Positions 1 through 8,472 of a stretch of DNA of 64,000 nt are shown one piece after another. Position 1 is the first letter of the stretch; every line of letters begins with the position of its first letter. The notes beneath the pieces were generated by a model, which saw nothing but the letters and a program-made list of their open reading frames with translations, was not told where the DNA came from and did no database searches. A program made the position numbers and the translations under genes. The DNA comes from a bacterium SCSIO 12827 (GTDB taxonomy: Bacteria; Pseudomonadota; Alphaproteobacteria; Rhodospirillales; Casp-alpha2): the NCBI GenBank assembly GCA_024397995.1, contig CP073746.1:2356001-2420000 (forward strand). The letters run 5' to 3'.

Positions 1-1198
1 GTCTCGACTGCCCCACCCTCGCACCCAACGGCGGTGGCAACATGTCCGCGGTTACCGTCTCGCCATCGTGCAGCACGACGACATTGCGGATCACATTCTG
101 AAGCTGGCGTACATTACCGGGCCAGGAAAACCCTGCGATGAGGGCGGCCACTTCGTCATCGAAGACCTGAAACCCTTTGCCTTCCTCTGCCGCGAATTCA
201 GTCAGGAACTTGCCTGCGATATCCAAGATATCGTCCCCCCGATCGCGCAACGGTCGTAGGTGAATGGGAATGACGTGGAGGCGGAAATACAGATCCTCAC
301 GGAAATTGCCTTTTTCGACCTCTTCCCAAGGATCCTTGTTGGTGGCGCAGACGAAGCGGACATCGACCTTTTCCACCGTCGAATTGCCGACCTTCTGAAA
401 CCCACCGGTCTGGATGAAGCGCAGCAGCTTGACCTGCAACGACAGGTCCATCTCGCAGATTTCATCAAGAAACAGGGTGCCGCCGTCGGCCAGCGTCGCC
501 GCTCCGTCCCGATTGGCATGGGCGCCGGTGAACGCCCCCTTCACATGACCGAAAATTTCGCTTTCCATCAATTCCTGAGGAATGGCGCCGCAGTTCAATG
601 CGATGAACGACTTGTCCGCGCGCGGACTTTGGCCGTGCACGGCCTCGGCACAGACTTCCTTACCAGTGCCTGATTCCCCGGTGATGAACACGGTGGCCTT
701 CGATGGCGCCGCCGCATCGACGATGCGGTAGACGGCCTGCATCGGCAGCGATTTGCCGATGAATCCGCAATAGGTATCGCGGTTGAAGTCCTTCTTCAGG
801 ATTTGGACGATGCCCTTCAGTTCCTGACGCTCCAGCGCGTTGCGCAGGGTGAAGATCAGGCGTTCGGCATTGAACGGCTTCATCAGGAAGTCGGCCGCTC
901 CCTCGCGCATGGCGTCCACGGCCATGTTGATCGAGCCATGGGCGGTGATAACGACAACCGCCGTGCGGGAATTTTCCTGAGAAACCTTCTTCAGGATTTC
1001 CAAGCCGCTCATGTCGGGCAATTGAACGTCCAGAACAAGCGCATCAAACGAACCTTCGCCCAACGCTTTCAAGGCATCCTTGCCGGTTTCGGCATGGATG
1101 ACCTCATAGGGCTCCGACTTCAGGTATTCCTGGTAAACACGCGCCAGCGGCGGGTCGTCTTCGACCAGAAGCAGGCGCTGTGTCTTCGAACTGGTCAT
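1..1198 (-). CDS. LuxO-like sigma-54-dependent response regulator (C-terminus outside window)
   Basis: Enhancer-binding response regulator expected to activate RpoN promoters when phosphorylated. Reading from the ATG at 1198, residues 12-15 (VEDD) and Asp57 in VLDVQLPDMSG form a receiver domain. An AAA+ domain follows with Walker A GESGTGKE, the sigma-54 contact loop GAFTGA (encoded at 521-538) and a PWPGNVRQL segment. The frame is open to base 1, so the DNA-binding helix-turn-helix is not seen. Long stretches (FITGESGTGKEVCAEA, LLRFIQTG, VRFVCATN) match remembered Vibrio LuxO better than NtrC. No histidine kinase or LuxU-like phosphotransfer gene is in the window. The family is certain; a quorum-sensing role is only a guess. 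Confidence 0.92.
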   Translation of the reverse strand, partial: MTSSKTQRLLLVEDDPPLARVYQEYLKSEPYEVIHAETGKDALKALGEGSFDALVLDVQLPDMSGLEILKKVSQENSRTAVVVITAHGSINMAVDAMREGAADFLMKPFNAERLIFTLRNALERQELKGIVQILKKDFNRDTYCGFIGKSLPMQAVYRIVDAAAPSKATVFITGESGTGKEVCAEAVHGQSPRADKSFIALNCGAIPQELMESEIFGHVKGAFTGAHANRDGAATLADGGTLFLDEICEMDLSLQVKLLRFIQTGGFQKVGNSTVEKVDVRFVCATNKDPWEEVEKGNFREDLYFRLHVIPIHLRPLRDRGDDILDIAGKFLTEFAAEEGKGFQVFDDEVAALIAGFSWPGNVRQLQNVIRNVVVLHDGETVTADMLPPPLGARVGQSR

Positions 1199-1239
1199 TG
1201 GAACAGAATCCCCATCGGCGGCTGATTGTTCTTTTTTCG

Positions 1240-1245
1240 ATTATA
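1240..1245 (-). promoter_or_regulatory. possible -10 box for the LuxO-like regulator
   Basis: The minus strand reads TATAAT here, 41 bases upstream of the regulator ATG. No good -35 element stands at the usual distance, so this is a weak call resting on one hexamer in an otherwise GC-rich gap. Confidence 0.25.
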
Positions 1246-1308
1246 AGGCGAAGAACGGCGCCGATACCATAGGTCGCCGCCGATAACCCGTTGCTATACA
1301 ATAAACAA

Positions 1309-2541
1309 TTAATTGGTCGCTGATTTTGCACGCAACGCCAATGCCATGTAGATGGCCACGGCAAAGACAAACACGCCCGACGCCACGAAGGGCGCCACAT
1401 AACTGCCGGTTCCATCGATCAGGACGCCGAAGATCGGCGGCATCACCGTCACGCCACCGAACATGATGAACTGGGCACCCCCGGTGGCATCGCCGATATG
1501 GGCTTTCGGGGCGATATCCGCAACCTCCGACAGCCACACCCCGTTCCAACCGTAACTGCAAAGTCCCAACACCAATGATAGAGCGCCGATGGTCCAGCTC
1601 GGCCAGGCGGGTGAAATAAATGCGGTTACGCTAAACAGACCGCAGACCAGAATGCTGACGCCGATCAGAACGGCCGTCGGCGAGAACACCTGCTTGGCCA
1701 CGTAGCCCCAGGCCAGGCGCCCGCCGATGCCCCCGGCCTGCACCAGGGCATAAGAGAAACCGGCGTCGATCAGGGACCAATCCAGGGTATGGATCAGGAA
1801 CAGGACGTAGAACGACCCCAGGCTGATCTGCGATCCCGCGAGGGCGAAGCCCACCAGGGATAGGGCGCGCAAGGCCGGATCGCCGAGGACCAGTTTCAGC
1901 GGCCCCCAAATCTTGATTTTCGGCCGGCCGCCGTCGCGACGCCGGTCATGGTCGAAGGTTTCGCGCACCGGTTGAATGGCAAGGGCCACCAGAATCGCCG
2001 CCACGGCGAACACCCCGAAGGCCCAGCGCCAGCCGAACAGCACCGTCAGTGCCGGCAAGGACATGCCGACAATGACACCCGCCACGGGCACGCCCGTCTG
2101 TTTGACGGAAAAGATCAAGGGCTGCCTGTTGTCCGCGCCCAGGCCACGCAGGATTTTCGAACTCGTCGGGTTCAGCGGGCCGTAGCACGATCCCATCAGA
2201 AGCGCCGCCACCGGTGCCAACCAGATCTGCGCGGGAAACAGCATGAGGATTCCCAGGGCCGCGAACAGGCAGCTGATCTGCGACATGCGCAGCGCGCCAT
2301 ACCGGTCCATGAAGCCCCCGGACATCAGGCCCGTGACTTGCCCCACAAGATAGGCGGTGGCGACATAGACACCGACCAGCGTCGGATCGACGCCCATTTC
2401 CGGTGCGATCACCGGGGCCAGAACAGGCACGCCGAATACCGCCGCCGTGCCCACCACCTGCACCGCCCAGGTCGCCGCCAGCCCCCACACGAGACGTTTG
2501 CCCGGCGGCATGCTTTCGCCCGCGACAGAATTTTCGCTCAT
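1309..2541 (-). CDS. MFS transporter
   Basis: Major facilitator superfamily permease of 410 residues with about 12 hydrophobic segments, expected in the inner membrane. An MFS-type loop (SGGFMDRYGALR) follows the second helix, and a second half begins after a charged central loop (residues about 205-225, DHDRRRDGGRPKIK). The open frame continues far upstream, antisense to the next gene, so I place the start at the ATG at 2541, just before MSENSVAG. It is divergent from the GST gene with only 42 bases between. The substrate cannot be read from sequence; neighbours suggest an organic acid or small aromatic. Confidence 0.88.
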   Translation of the reverse strand: MSENSVAGESMPPGKRLVWGLAATWAVQVVGTAAVFGVPVLAPVIAPEMGVDPTLVGVYVATAYLVGQVTGLMSGGFMDRYGALRMSQISCLFAALGILMLFPAQIWLAPVAALLMGSCYGPLNPTSSKILRGLGADNRQPLIFSVKQTGVPVAGVIVGMSLPALTVLFGWRWAFGVFAVAAILVALAIQPVRETFDHDRRRDGGRPKIKIWGPLKLVLGDPALRALSLVGFALAGSQISLGSFYVLFLIHTLDWSLIDAGFSYALVQAGGIGGRLAWGYVAKQVFSPTAVLIGVSILVCGLFSVTAFISPAWPSWTIGALSLVLGLCSYGWNGVWLSEVADIAPKAHIGDATGGAQFIMFGGVTVMPPIFGVLIDGTGSYVAPFVASGVFVFAVAIYMALALRAKSATN

Positions 2542-2583
2542 GTGGTACCGTGCTTTCGGATTTAGACCAAGGGAGGATCCAGA

Positions 2584-3204
2584 ATGCTCAGAGTGCTGGG
2601 ACGTGCCACGTCCGTCAACGTACAAAAAGTCATGTGGCTGATAGACGAGCTTGGCCTTGAGGCCGAACGCGTCGACGTCGGCGGAAAATACGGCGGCAAC
2701 CAGGACCCGGCTTACCTTGCCAAAAACCCCATGGGGTTGATCCCAGTTCTTGAAGACGGCGACTACGTGGTTTGGGAAAGCCAGGCCATCATGCGCTACA
2801 TCCTGGAAGCCTACGGCGGCGATCCCTGGCTGCCGACCGACCTGAAGGTGCGCGGCCAGGCCCATCAGTGGATGGACTGGTATCTCACCGTCATGCACCC
2901 GCCGATGACCGTGATCTATTTCCAGATGATCCGCGCGACGGACGCCAACCGCAATGAAAAGGCCCTGGCCGACGCCAAGGAAAAAGCCGGCGAATTGTGG
3001 ACCGTGCTCGACAAGCATCTCGCCGACAAGCCGTTCCTGACTGGCGACACGCTGAACATGGGCGACATTCCCTGCGGCTGCTCCGCCTACCGCTGGCACA
3101 CGCTGGTGCCGGAGGGCCCGGACCTGCCGCATCTGAAAGCCTGGTGGGACCGTCTTAACGTCCGCCCGGCCTACAAGAAAAACGTGATGCTTCCCTTCGA
3201 ATAA
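2584..3204 (+). CDS. glutathione S-transferase family protein
   Basis: 206-residue cytosolic GST. The N-terminal thioredoxin-fold half carries the family's NPMGLIPVLEDGD segment (cis-proline loop) and the glutathione-gamma-glutamyl binding motif ESQAI near residue 62. The all-helical C-terminal half starts near residue 85. Ser10 (RATSVN) is in the position of the catalytic Ser of theta/beta-like classes. A strong ribosome binding site (GGGAGGA) precedes the ATG. It is the first gene of a co-directional run with an alpha/beta hydrolase and a DsbA-fold isomerase, a combination seen in detoxification or aromatic catabolism. The substrate is unknown. Confidence 0.92.
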   Translation: MLRVLGRATSVNVQKVMWLIDELGLEAERVDVGGKYGGNQDPAYLAKNPMGLIPVLEDGDYVVWESQAIMRYILEAYGGDPWLPTDLKVRGQAHQWMDWYLTVMHPPMTVIYFQMIRATDANRNEKALADAKEKAGELWTVLDKHLADKPFLTGDTLNMGDIPCGCSAYRWHTLVPEGPDLPHLKAWWDRLNVRPAYKKNVMLPFE

Positions 3205-3225
3205 GAACAAGGCCTTTCCATTACC

Positions 3226-4116
3226 ATGACTAAGCAGACCGTCTACCTGGGCATGACCCGGGCCGATCTTGATTTCCAGTACAACAACCGCGCACGCGTC
3301 CCCAACCATGCCGAAATCTATGCGGGTTGGGCCCCGGCCTGTGTCTCCGTGACCAAGGAGTTCGATTGCAAGCTCGACGTCGCCTATGGCGACCACACGC
3401 GCGAGAAGCTGGACATCTTCCTGCCGGACCGGACCACCCACGGTGACGGCCCCCACCCCATTCGCCTATTCTTCCACGGCGGATTCTGGATGAGCCGCGA
3501 CAAGGAGGATTCCCGCTTCGTCGTGCGCGGCCAGGTCGAGGCCGGAGCCATCGTGATCTCCGCCGAATACGCCCTGATCCCGTCGGTCGACATGACCGAA
3601 CTGCTGCGCCAGTGCCGTGTCGCCGTGGCCTGGGCCTGGAACAATGCGGATTCTTTCAACGGCGACCGTGACCGGCTGTTCGTTTCCGGCCATTCGGCGG
3701 GCGGGCATATCGCGGCCATGCTGCAGACCACCAACTGGACCGAATGGGGCCTGCCGGCGGATGCCGTCAAGGGAGCGGCCGCGCTGTCAGGTATCTTCGA
3801 CCTGACGCCCATGCGCCATTGCTACATCGACGACACGCTGCACCTTAGCGAAGACGACGTGCGCCAATATTCGCCGGAACATTTGCCGCCCCTTGGCGGC
3901 GGATCGACCTTGATCGCCGTCGGCGGGGTGGAAACAGCGGAATTTCTGCGCCAATCGCAGGCCCTGGCCGCCGCCTGGGCCGGCAAGACGTCAGAGGTCG
4001 AATTGATCGAAGTGCCGGACGCCAACCATTTCACGATCATGAACCATTACGCGGGACCGGACAGTAACCTGTGCCGCGCCATGGTTCGCCAGATGGGATT
4101 GGGAGACGCATCATGA
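3226..4116 (+). CDS. alpha/beta hydrolase (arylformamidase/esterase-like)
   Basis: 296-residue alpha/beta-hydrolase. It has the oxyanion-hole motif HGGFW at residues 84-88 and the nucleophile elbow GHSAGG with Ser157. A C-terminal His in DANHFTIM is the likely catalytic base. The HGG(F)W plus GHSAGG arrangement is that of hormone-sensitive-lipase-like esterases and bacterial kynurenine formamidases. No tryptophan-catabolism genes are nearby, so the formamidase assignment is unproven. It lies 21 bases after the GST gene, and its stop overlaps the start of the next gene (ATGA), so the three are probably co-transcribed. Confidence 0.88.
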   Translation: MTKQTVYLGMTRADLDFQYNNRARVPNHAEIYAGWAPACVSVTKEFDCKLDVAYGDHTREKLDIFLPDRTTHGDGPHPIRLFFHGGFWMSRDKEDSRFVVRGQVEAGAIVISAEYALIPSVDMTELLRQCRVAVAWAWNNADSFNGDRDRLFVSGHSAGGHIAAMLQTTNWTEWGLPADAVKGAAALSGIFDLTPMRHCYIDDTLHLSEDDVRQYSPEHLPPLGGGSTLIAVGGVETAEFLRQSQALAAAWAGKTSEVELIEVPDANHFTIMNHYAGPDSNLCRAMVRQMGLGDAS

Positions 4117-4766
4117 CACATTCCGTCGACGTCTTCTGGTCCTACCGCAGTCCCTATTGCTATCTGACCCTGGACCGTTTCCGGGACTGGCAGGAAACCT
4201 ATGACCTGACCGTGGAAATCCGTCCGGTCTATCCCATGGCCGTGCGCAACCCGGACTTCTTCGCCCAGGTGAACCGCAAGTACCGGACCTATCACACGCC
4301 GGATTATCACCGCGTTGGCGAATACCTGGGCATGCCCGTGCGCAAGCCCGTGCCCGACCCCATCGTCATGGACAACGAAAACTACATCATCGCCCCCGAA
4401 CAACCGCACATTGGTAAGTTCACACGCGTCGGTGCCGCCGCGCAGAAACGCGGCAAGTGCTTTGCCTTCACGGACGCCATGATGCGGATCGTCTGGGACG
4501 GTCTAACCGACAATTGGAACACGGACAGTCATTATACCGCCGCCCTGACCAAGGCCGGCCTGGATGCTGCCGAAATCCTGCGCGAGGAAACGGAAGATCG
4601 TGACGGCCTCGAGGCCATCATCGCGGACAACCAAGCCGCCTTCGACACCTCTGATCACTGGGGGGTGCCCTGCATGATGTTCGACGGTGAAACCTTCTAC
4701 GGGCAGGACCGCATGGACATCCTGCTGTGGCGCATGAAGCAGAAAGGCCTAGCCGCGCGCGGCTAG
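4113..4766 (+). CDS. DsbA-fold 2-hydroxychromene-2-carboxylate isomerase-like protein
   Basis: 217-residue thioredoxin-fold protein of the DsbA/HCCA isomerase family. The active-site region reads WSYRSPYCYL near residues 8-17, where the redox CxxC of DsbA is replaced by the SPYxY pattern of glutathione-dependent isomerases. I start at the ATG at 4113, which overlaps the hydrolase stop; an upstream in-frame ATG at 4071 would add 14 residues lying inside the hydrolase frame. No signal peptide, so cytosolic. A GST two genes upstream supports a glutathione-linked role. Its last 18 bases are a perfect palindrome shared with the convergent gene. Confidence 0.85.
   Translation: MTHSVDVFWSYRSPYCYLTLDRFRDWQETYDLTVEIRPVYPMAVRNPDFFAQVNRKYRTYHTPDYHRVGEYLGMPVRKPVPDPIVMDNENYIIAPEQPHIGKFTRVGAAAQKRGKCFAFTDAMMRIVWDGLTDNWNTDSHYTAALTKAGLDAAEILREETEDRDGLEAIIADNQAAFDTSDHWGVPCMMFDGETFYGQDRMDILLWRMKQKGLAARG
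4749..4766. repeat. perfect 18-bp palindrome containing both convergent stop codons
   Basis: CTAGCCGCGCGCGGCTAG equals its own reverse complement. The stop codon of the plus-strand isomerase gene and that of the minus-strand oxidase gene are its two ends, so both proteins terminate in the same pentapeptide, LAARG, read from opposite strands. It may form a hairpin at the 3' end of both mRNAs, but no T-run follows. Confidence 0.9.
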
Positions 4767-5351
4767 TTCCGCCTCCAACTCACGGATGCGGTCATACAGC
4801 GGCTGCACGGCGCGGGCGACATCGGCTTCCGTGAAGCGCGGCGTAATGTGCTGCGGACAGTTCACGTCCCAGGCCGCGATCTCGAACACCACCGCCCGCT
4901 CTGGCCTGCCCTCCGTATAATCGGCGTCGGCCAGGCGGGCGATCAGGTCCGGATCGTCCTCGACCACGTGCGCGGTGCCCCAGATCTTGATCCGCCGGCG
5001 GTTGGGATAATCCATCAGGAACAGGAAGGCCTTGGGATTATCCTCCAGGTTGCCCTGGGTAAGATATTGCCGGTTGCCGGCAAAATCGGCGAAGGCGAGA
5101 GTCTTATCGTCCAGAACTTTGAGAAACCCCGTCTTGCCGCCCCGATGTTGGATATAGGGCTGACCGTCGGCAGTTGCCGTTGCCATGTAGAAGGAATCAC
5201 GGGCGGCGATGAAGGCCGCCAAGTCGTCCGTCACCCGGTCGGCCCATCCGCCCTTGTCCTCCATCCGCGCGTACCCCTTGCGCGATCCCTTGCGTTCCTG
5301 GATCGCCTTCACGGTTTCGGTGAAGGCGACGTTACTTGTGGGCTTGGTCAT
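4749..5351 (-). CDS. pyridoxamine 5'-phosphate oxidase family protein
   Basis: 200-residue member of the split-barrel flavin-binding (PNPOx-like) superfamily. Characteristic segments are the DSFYMATATADGQPYIQHRGG strand pair near residues 50-70, the LAFADFAGNRQY turn and NPKAFLFLMDYPNRRR. Typical roles are FMN- or F420-linked reduction or small-molecule oxidation; the substrate is unknown. The ATG at 5351 is chosen because a GGAGG lies six bases upstream; a longer reading frame exists but has no such site. It is divergent from a TetR regulator, and a TetR-type operator lies about 107 bases upstream, so it is a probable target of that regulator. Confidence 0.85.
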   Translation of the reverse strand: MTKPTSNVAFTETVKAIQERKGSRKGYARMEDKGGWADRVTDDLAAFIAARDSFYMATATADGQPYIQHRGGKTGFLKVLDDKTLAFADFAGNRQYLTQGNLEDNPKAFLFLMDYPNRRRIKIWGTAHVVEDDPDLIARLADADYTEGRPERAVVFEIAAWDVNCPQHITPRFTEADVARAVQPLYDRIRELEAELAARG

Positions 5352-5457
5352 CTTGACCTCCGAAGAAGCAGGACCGGCGAGGACCCGAAAAGGCATAATA
5401 GGAGATGAGCATGGAACCCTCACGCAGGTCTGGATTTGGCCATCATTTGCCACATTA

Positions 5458-5475
5458 ATAGACCGATCGGTCTAT
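5458..5475. promoter_or_regulatory. TetR-type operator (NemR-box-like)
   Basis: A perfect 18-bp palindrome, ATAGACCGATCGGTCTAT, in the 304-base gap between the divergent oxidase and TetR genes. Its core fits the TAGACC-N4-GGTCTA box described for E. coli NemR. It stands on the oxidase side and likely controls that gene. The rest of the gap is AT-rich with no reading frame I believe. Confidence 0.75.
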
Positions 5476-5624
5476 ATTGTCAATTATCCACATCACCTCA
5501 CAGAAACCTTCGAGAGTTAATTTATTAAATTGATTTAAATGATATTTTTTCTGACCAGAAAGAGATTGAAGACCTGGGCGTAAGGATCTCCTTGCAGAAA
5601 AACCGACAGTTGAGTACATATACT

Positions 5625-5640
5625 TAGACAAATCGTTCTA
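5625..5640. promoter_or_regulatory. second, imperfect TetR-type operator before the regulator gene
   Basis: TAGACAAATCGTTCTA keeps the outer four base pairs of the upstream palindrome (TAGA/TCTA) but is degenerate in the middle. It ends 15 bases before the TetR start codon, where binding would block initiation, consistent with autorepression. Confidence 0.5.
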
Positions 5641-5655
5641 TTTCATTGAGACACC

Positions 5656-6219
5656 ATGGCATCGGCGAAACGTGACCACCTGATCGACACGGCGCTGCGT
5701 CTGTTCGGCCGCGACGGTTATCACGCCGTGGGCATCGATCGGGTAATCGCCGAAGCGGGGGTCGCGCGCATGACCCTCTATAATCACTTCAAGTCAAAGG
5801 ATGAACTGATCCTGGCGGTCCTGCACCGGCGCGACGAACGGTTCCGCAATTCGTTCATGCGCCAGGTCGAACGCGCCGCCCCCGATCCCAAGGGGCGGAT
5901 CCTCGCCACCTTCGATGCCTTGGACACGTGGTTCGCCTCCGACGATTTCACCGGCTGCATGTTCATCAATGCCGCCGCCGAATATTCCGATAAGAACGAC
6001 CCGATCCACCGCACCGCCCGCGAACACAAGGACCTGGTCGTCGATTACCTTCGCGACCTGGCATCCAAGGCCGGAGCCGCCGACCCGGACGGTCTCGCCA
6101 CCGGACTGGCCCTGCTGACCGAAGGCGCCATCGTCTTGGCCCATGTGGCAGGCCATAAGGACGCCGCCCGCAAGGCCAAGAAGGCGGCCGAGGTCTTGAT
6201 CCGCGACGCCGGGCTTTAG
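5656..6219 (+). CDS. TetR/AcrR family transcriptional regulator
   Basis: 187-residue one-component repressor. The N-terminal helix-turn-helix (residues about 8-50) includes the family core GVARMTLYNHFKSKDEL. The C-terminal ligand domain has GCMFINAAAEY near residue 100, where a conserved Cys sits at the position used by the redox/electrophile sensors NemR and AcuR. It is divergent from the oxidase-family gene. The two TAGA-type palindromes between them are probable operators, so it likely represses itself and its neighbour and responds to an electrophile or small acid. The ligand is inference; the family is clear. Confidence 0.92.
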   Translation: MASAKRDHLIDTALRLFGRDGYHAVGIDRVIAEAGVARMTLYNHFKSKDELILAVLHRRDERFRNSFMRQVERAAPDPKGRILATFDALDTWFASDDFTGCMFINAAAEYSDKNDPIHRTAREHKDLVVDYLRDLASKAGAADPDGLATGLALLTEGAIVLAHVAGHKDAARKAKKAAEVLIRDAGL

Positions 6220-6303
6220 GGCGACACCCAGACCCCGGACAACGAACAGATGCCCCGGCAACGCGGGCTTGCTACCATCCTCGATCACCAAAGGGGAAAT
6301 TCC

Positions 6304-7053
6304 ATGCGCCGTTTCACGTTCCTGTCCGTTCTGGCCGCCCTCCTGGCCCTATCCATATCTTCTGCCCGCGCGGCCGAATTGACCGTGGCCTTCGCCATCG
6401 CCAAGCCGCCCTTCGTCTATGCCACGCAGACCGGCCCGGCGCAGGCCGACGACAAAGGCGGGATCGAGCTTGATATCATGAAGGCGGCCCTGGCGCCCCG
6501 CGGGCACAGCTTCCAGGCGGTCTATTCGACCTATGACGCACTGACTGCCCTGGTGCTGGAAGGCCGCGCCGACGCCGCCGCCACCGTGCGCCCGGAAAAC
6601 CCCAACCTGTTCTATTCCAACGAATTCGTCAGCTTCCACAATGTCGCGGTCACGCGCGCGAATGGCCCCGCCCCCACTGCCGTCGCCGATCTGGCGGGAC
6701 TCAGCATGGTTGCCTGGGAAGGGGCCACGAAAGACCTGGGCCCAGCATTCGCCGAAACGACGGGCAAATCCCCGAACTATACGGAAATCGGTGACCAGAA
6801 GGCCCAGGTAAAGGCCTTTCTCGACGGCAGGTTCCAGGCCCTCATCATTGACGGCACGATCTTCCGCTATTGGAAAAAGGTCCTCGGCGGCAAGGCTGCC
6901 GATTTCCAGTTTCACTCCCTGTTCGGCGGGCACACGCCCTTCGTCGTCGGCTTCGCGGACGAGACCATCCGCAACGACTTCAATGCAGGCCTAAAGGAAA
7001 TCCGGCAGAACGGCGTTTACGACGTTCTGTTCAACCACCACATCGCCGAGTAG
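6304..7053 (+). CDS. periplasmic substrate-binding protein (family 3, amino-acid type)
   Basis: 249-residue secreted protein. The first 23 residues form a Sec signal peptide (MRR, hydrophobic core, SSARA cleavage region). The mature part has the two-lobed SBP_bac_3 pattern (KPPFVYA, GIELDIMKAAL, YDALTALVLEGRADAAATV). The ATG at 6304 is chosen for its GGGGAAA ribosome site and the signal peptide; an upstream in-frame ATG at 6250 would bury the signal. No ABC permease or ATPase is adjacent, so it may serve a distant importer or be a stand-alone sensor-type protein. It lies 84 bases after the TetR gene. Confidence 0.87.
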   Translation: MRRFTFLSVLAALLALSISSARAAELTVAFAIAKPPFVYATQTGPAQADDKGGIELDIMKAALAPRGHSFQAVYSTYDALTALVLEGRADAAATVRPENPNLFYSNEFVSFHNVAVTRANGPAPTAVADLAGLSMVAWEGATKDLGPAFAETTGKSPNYTEIGDQKAQVKAFLDGRFQALIIDGTIFRYWKKVLGGKAADFQFHSLFGGHTPFVVGFADETIRNDFNAGLKEIRQNGVYDVLFNHHIAE

Positions 7054-7064
7054 GGCCGGCGGCC

Positions 7065-8294
7065 TCAGTCCTTGACCGCGTTGGGTTCCGAATTGGGGAT
7101 CGCCAGCACCATCAGGTTGGCGATCAGGATCGTCCCCGCCAGCAGATAGAACACGGCGGTCAGCCCCCAGGTATCGGCGATCAGGCCGCACAAGGGCGGC
7201 AGCGCGAAGTTGAAGGCCGACTGGGTGCCGAACAACAGGCTCATGGAGCTGCCGGACAGATGCGGCGGCGTGATGTCCATCATCCAGCTGTGCATCACCG
7301 GCCGCGCGGCATACAACGAAAAGCCCAAGATCGACACGCCGACGATCAGCATCATCTGGTTGTCCAGCAGGGTGATGATCGCGAGCACGATGGTCGTGCC
7401 CGTAAAGCCCGCCATCACCACGGGCCGCCGGCCAGAACGGTCGGACCAAATGCCCGCCAGAGGTGTGGCGATCAGGCCACCGATCTGCATGGCCATGAGC
7501 GTCGCCCCCACCGCCGTCGGCGCCAGATGCATTTCGTCTGCCAGGTAAAGCGGCAGGAACATCAATAGGCCCATAAGCGTCACCGTGCGGAACCCGGACA
7601 TGACGCAGAGCGCGACCACCCAGCGGTTCTTCAGCAGCAGCCGCACCCCGGCCAGGTAATCCTTGCCGGTCATCTTTTCCTTGCCCGGCGCGTCGTTGGT
7701 CGCCTTGTCGCGGGCGTTGAGGGTCAGCAGCAGCAGAAGCGCAATGACGAACACAGGAATCGAAGCCACGGTCGAGGCATCGCGCCAGCCGAGCCAGACC
7801 AGAAGGAACCCGGCGGCCAAGGGTGCGATGGCGTCACCGACGCTGGCGCCCAGGGCATGCAGGGACAGGGCATAGCCCTTCTTGTCCGGATAGGCTGACG
7901 ACAGGTAGGAAATCGCCGGCGGATGCCACAGGTTGTTGGTCGCCCCGATGAAGGCCAGCAGCACGAACACGGACCAGAATCCACCGGCCCATTTCATGGC
8001 GGCCAGGGCCATGGCGCCGATGACCAGGGCGATGACCTGCAGGAACACCCGCCGGCCGACTAGATCGACCGCCGCACCCGACCCGAAATTGGCGATGAAG
8101 CTGAACAGATGGAACGAGGTCAGGATCAGGCCGGCCTCGGTATAGCTGATACCCAGATCCTGGCGCAGCCAGGGAACCATCAGGTAATAAACCGCGATAA
8201 TCCAGTGGGTCCCGCCATGGCCCAGGCCGATCATCCAGGCCGGCCATTGCTGGCGCAGGGGAATACCGGTCAATCTCTCGATCGCTGCACCCAA
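7065..8294 (-). CDS. MFS transporter
   Basis: 409-residue inner-membrane permease with about 12 transmembrane segments. An MFS loop (VDLVGRRVFLQ) follows the second helix, and a parallel loop in the second half reads GIWSDRSGRRPVV, the clearest family signature. It appears to start at TTG (8294), with GGAGG seven bases upstream; the ATG next to that site is in another frame. It converges on the binding-protein gene (11-base gap) and is divergent from the enoyl-CoA hydratase-like gene, with a TTGTATACAA palindrome between them. The substrate is unknown. Confidence 0.88.
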   Translation of the reverse strand: MGAAIERLTGIPLRQQWPAWMIGLGHGGTHWIIAVYYLMVPWLRQDLGISYTEAGLILTSFHLFSFIANFGSGAAVDLVGRRVFLQVIALVIGAMALAAMKWAGGFWSVFVLLAFIGATNNLWHPPAISYLSSAYPDKKGYALSLHALGASVGDAIAPLAAGFLLVWLGWRDASTVASIPVFVIALLLLLTLNARDKATNDAPGKEKMTGKDYLAGVRLLLKNRWVVALCVMSGFRTVTLMGLLMFLPLYLADEMHLAPTAVGATLMAMQIGGLIATPLAGIWSDRSGRRPVVMAGFTGTTIVLAIITLLDNQMMLIVGVSILGFSLYAARPVMHSWMMDITPPHLSGSSMSLLFGTQSAFNFALPPLCGLIADTWGLTAVFYLLAGTILIANLMVLAIPNSEPNAVKD

Positions 8295-8350
8295 TATTCA
8301 TCCTCCCCGACGAAACCGCATTCTATCCGAAGACCGACGGCGGTTAGTGA

Positions 8351-8360
8351 TTGTATACAA
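8351..8360. promoter_or_regulatory. GntR/FCD-type operator palindrome
   Basis: Exact TTGTATACAA, the sequence reported as the MatR site in rhizobia and typical of FadR/FCD-subfamily GntR regulators. It lies between the divergent MFS (57 bases away) and enoyl-CoA hydratase-like (113 bases away) genes. Similar sites occur near 37311, 52329 and 55449. No GntR gene is in the window. Confidence 0.6.
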
Positions 8361-8472
8361 AGGCCGGTCAATTTACGCTGTCGCCTCGCGCATTAGCAAG
8401 CTGGACCATGGCCCGCAAAGATCGGCCGCCTGGCCCGCCAATGAAAACCAAGAGGACTTAGAGGAACCATCC

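Noticed and set aside
1291-1302. TTGCTATACAAT as another copy of the TTGTATACAA operator
   Set aside because: An extra base breaks the palindrome, and it lies between co-directional rather than divergent genes.
2542-3456. N-terminal extension of the MFS gene across the GST gene
   Set aside because: The extra 305 residues are antisense to a conserved GST and contain no membrane or MFS features; the ATG at 2541 fits the family.
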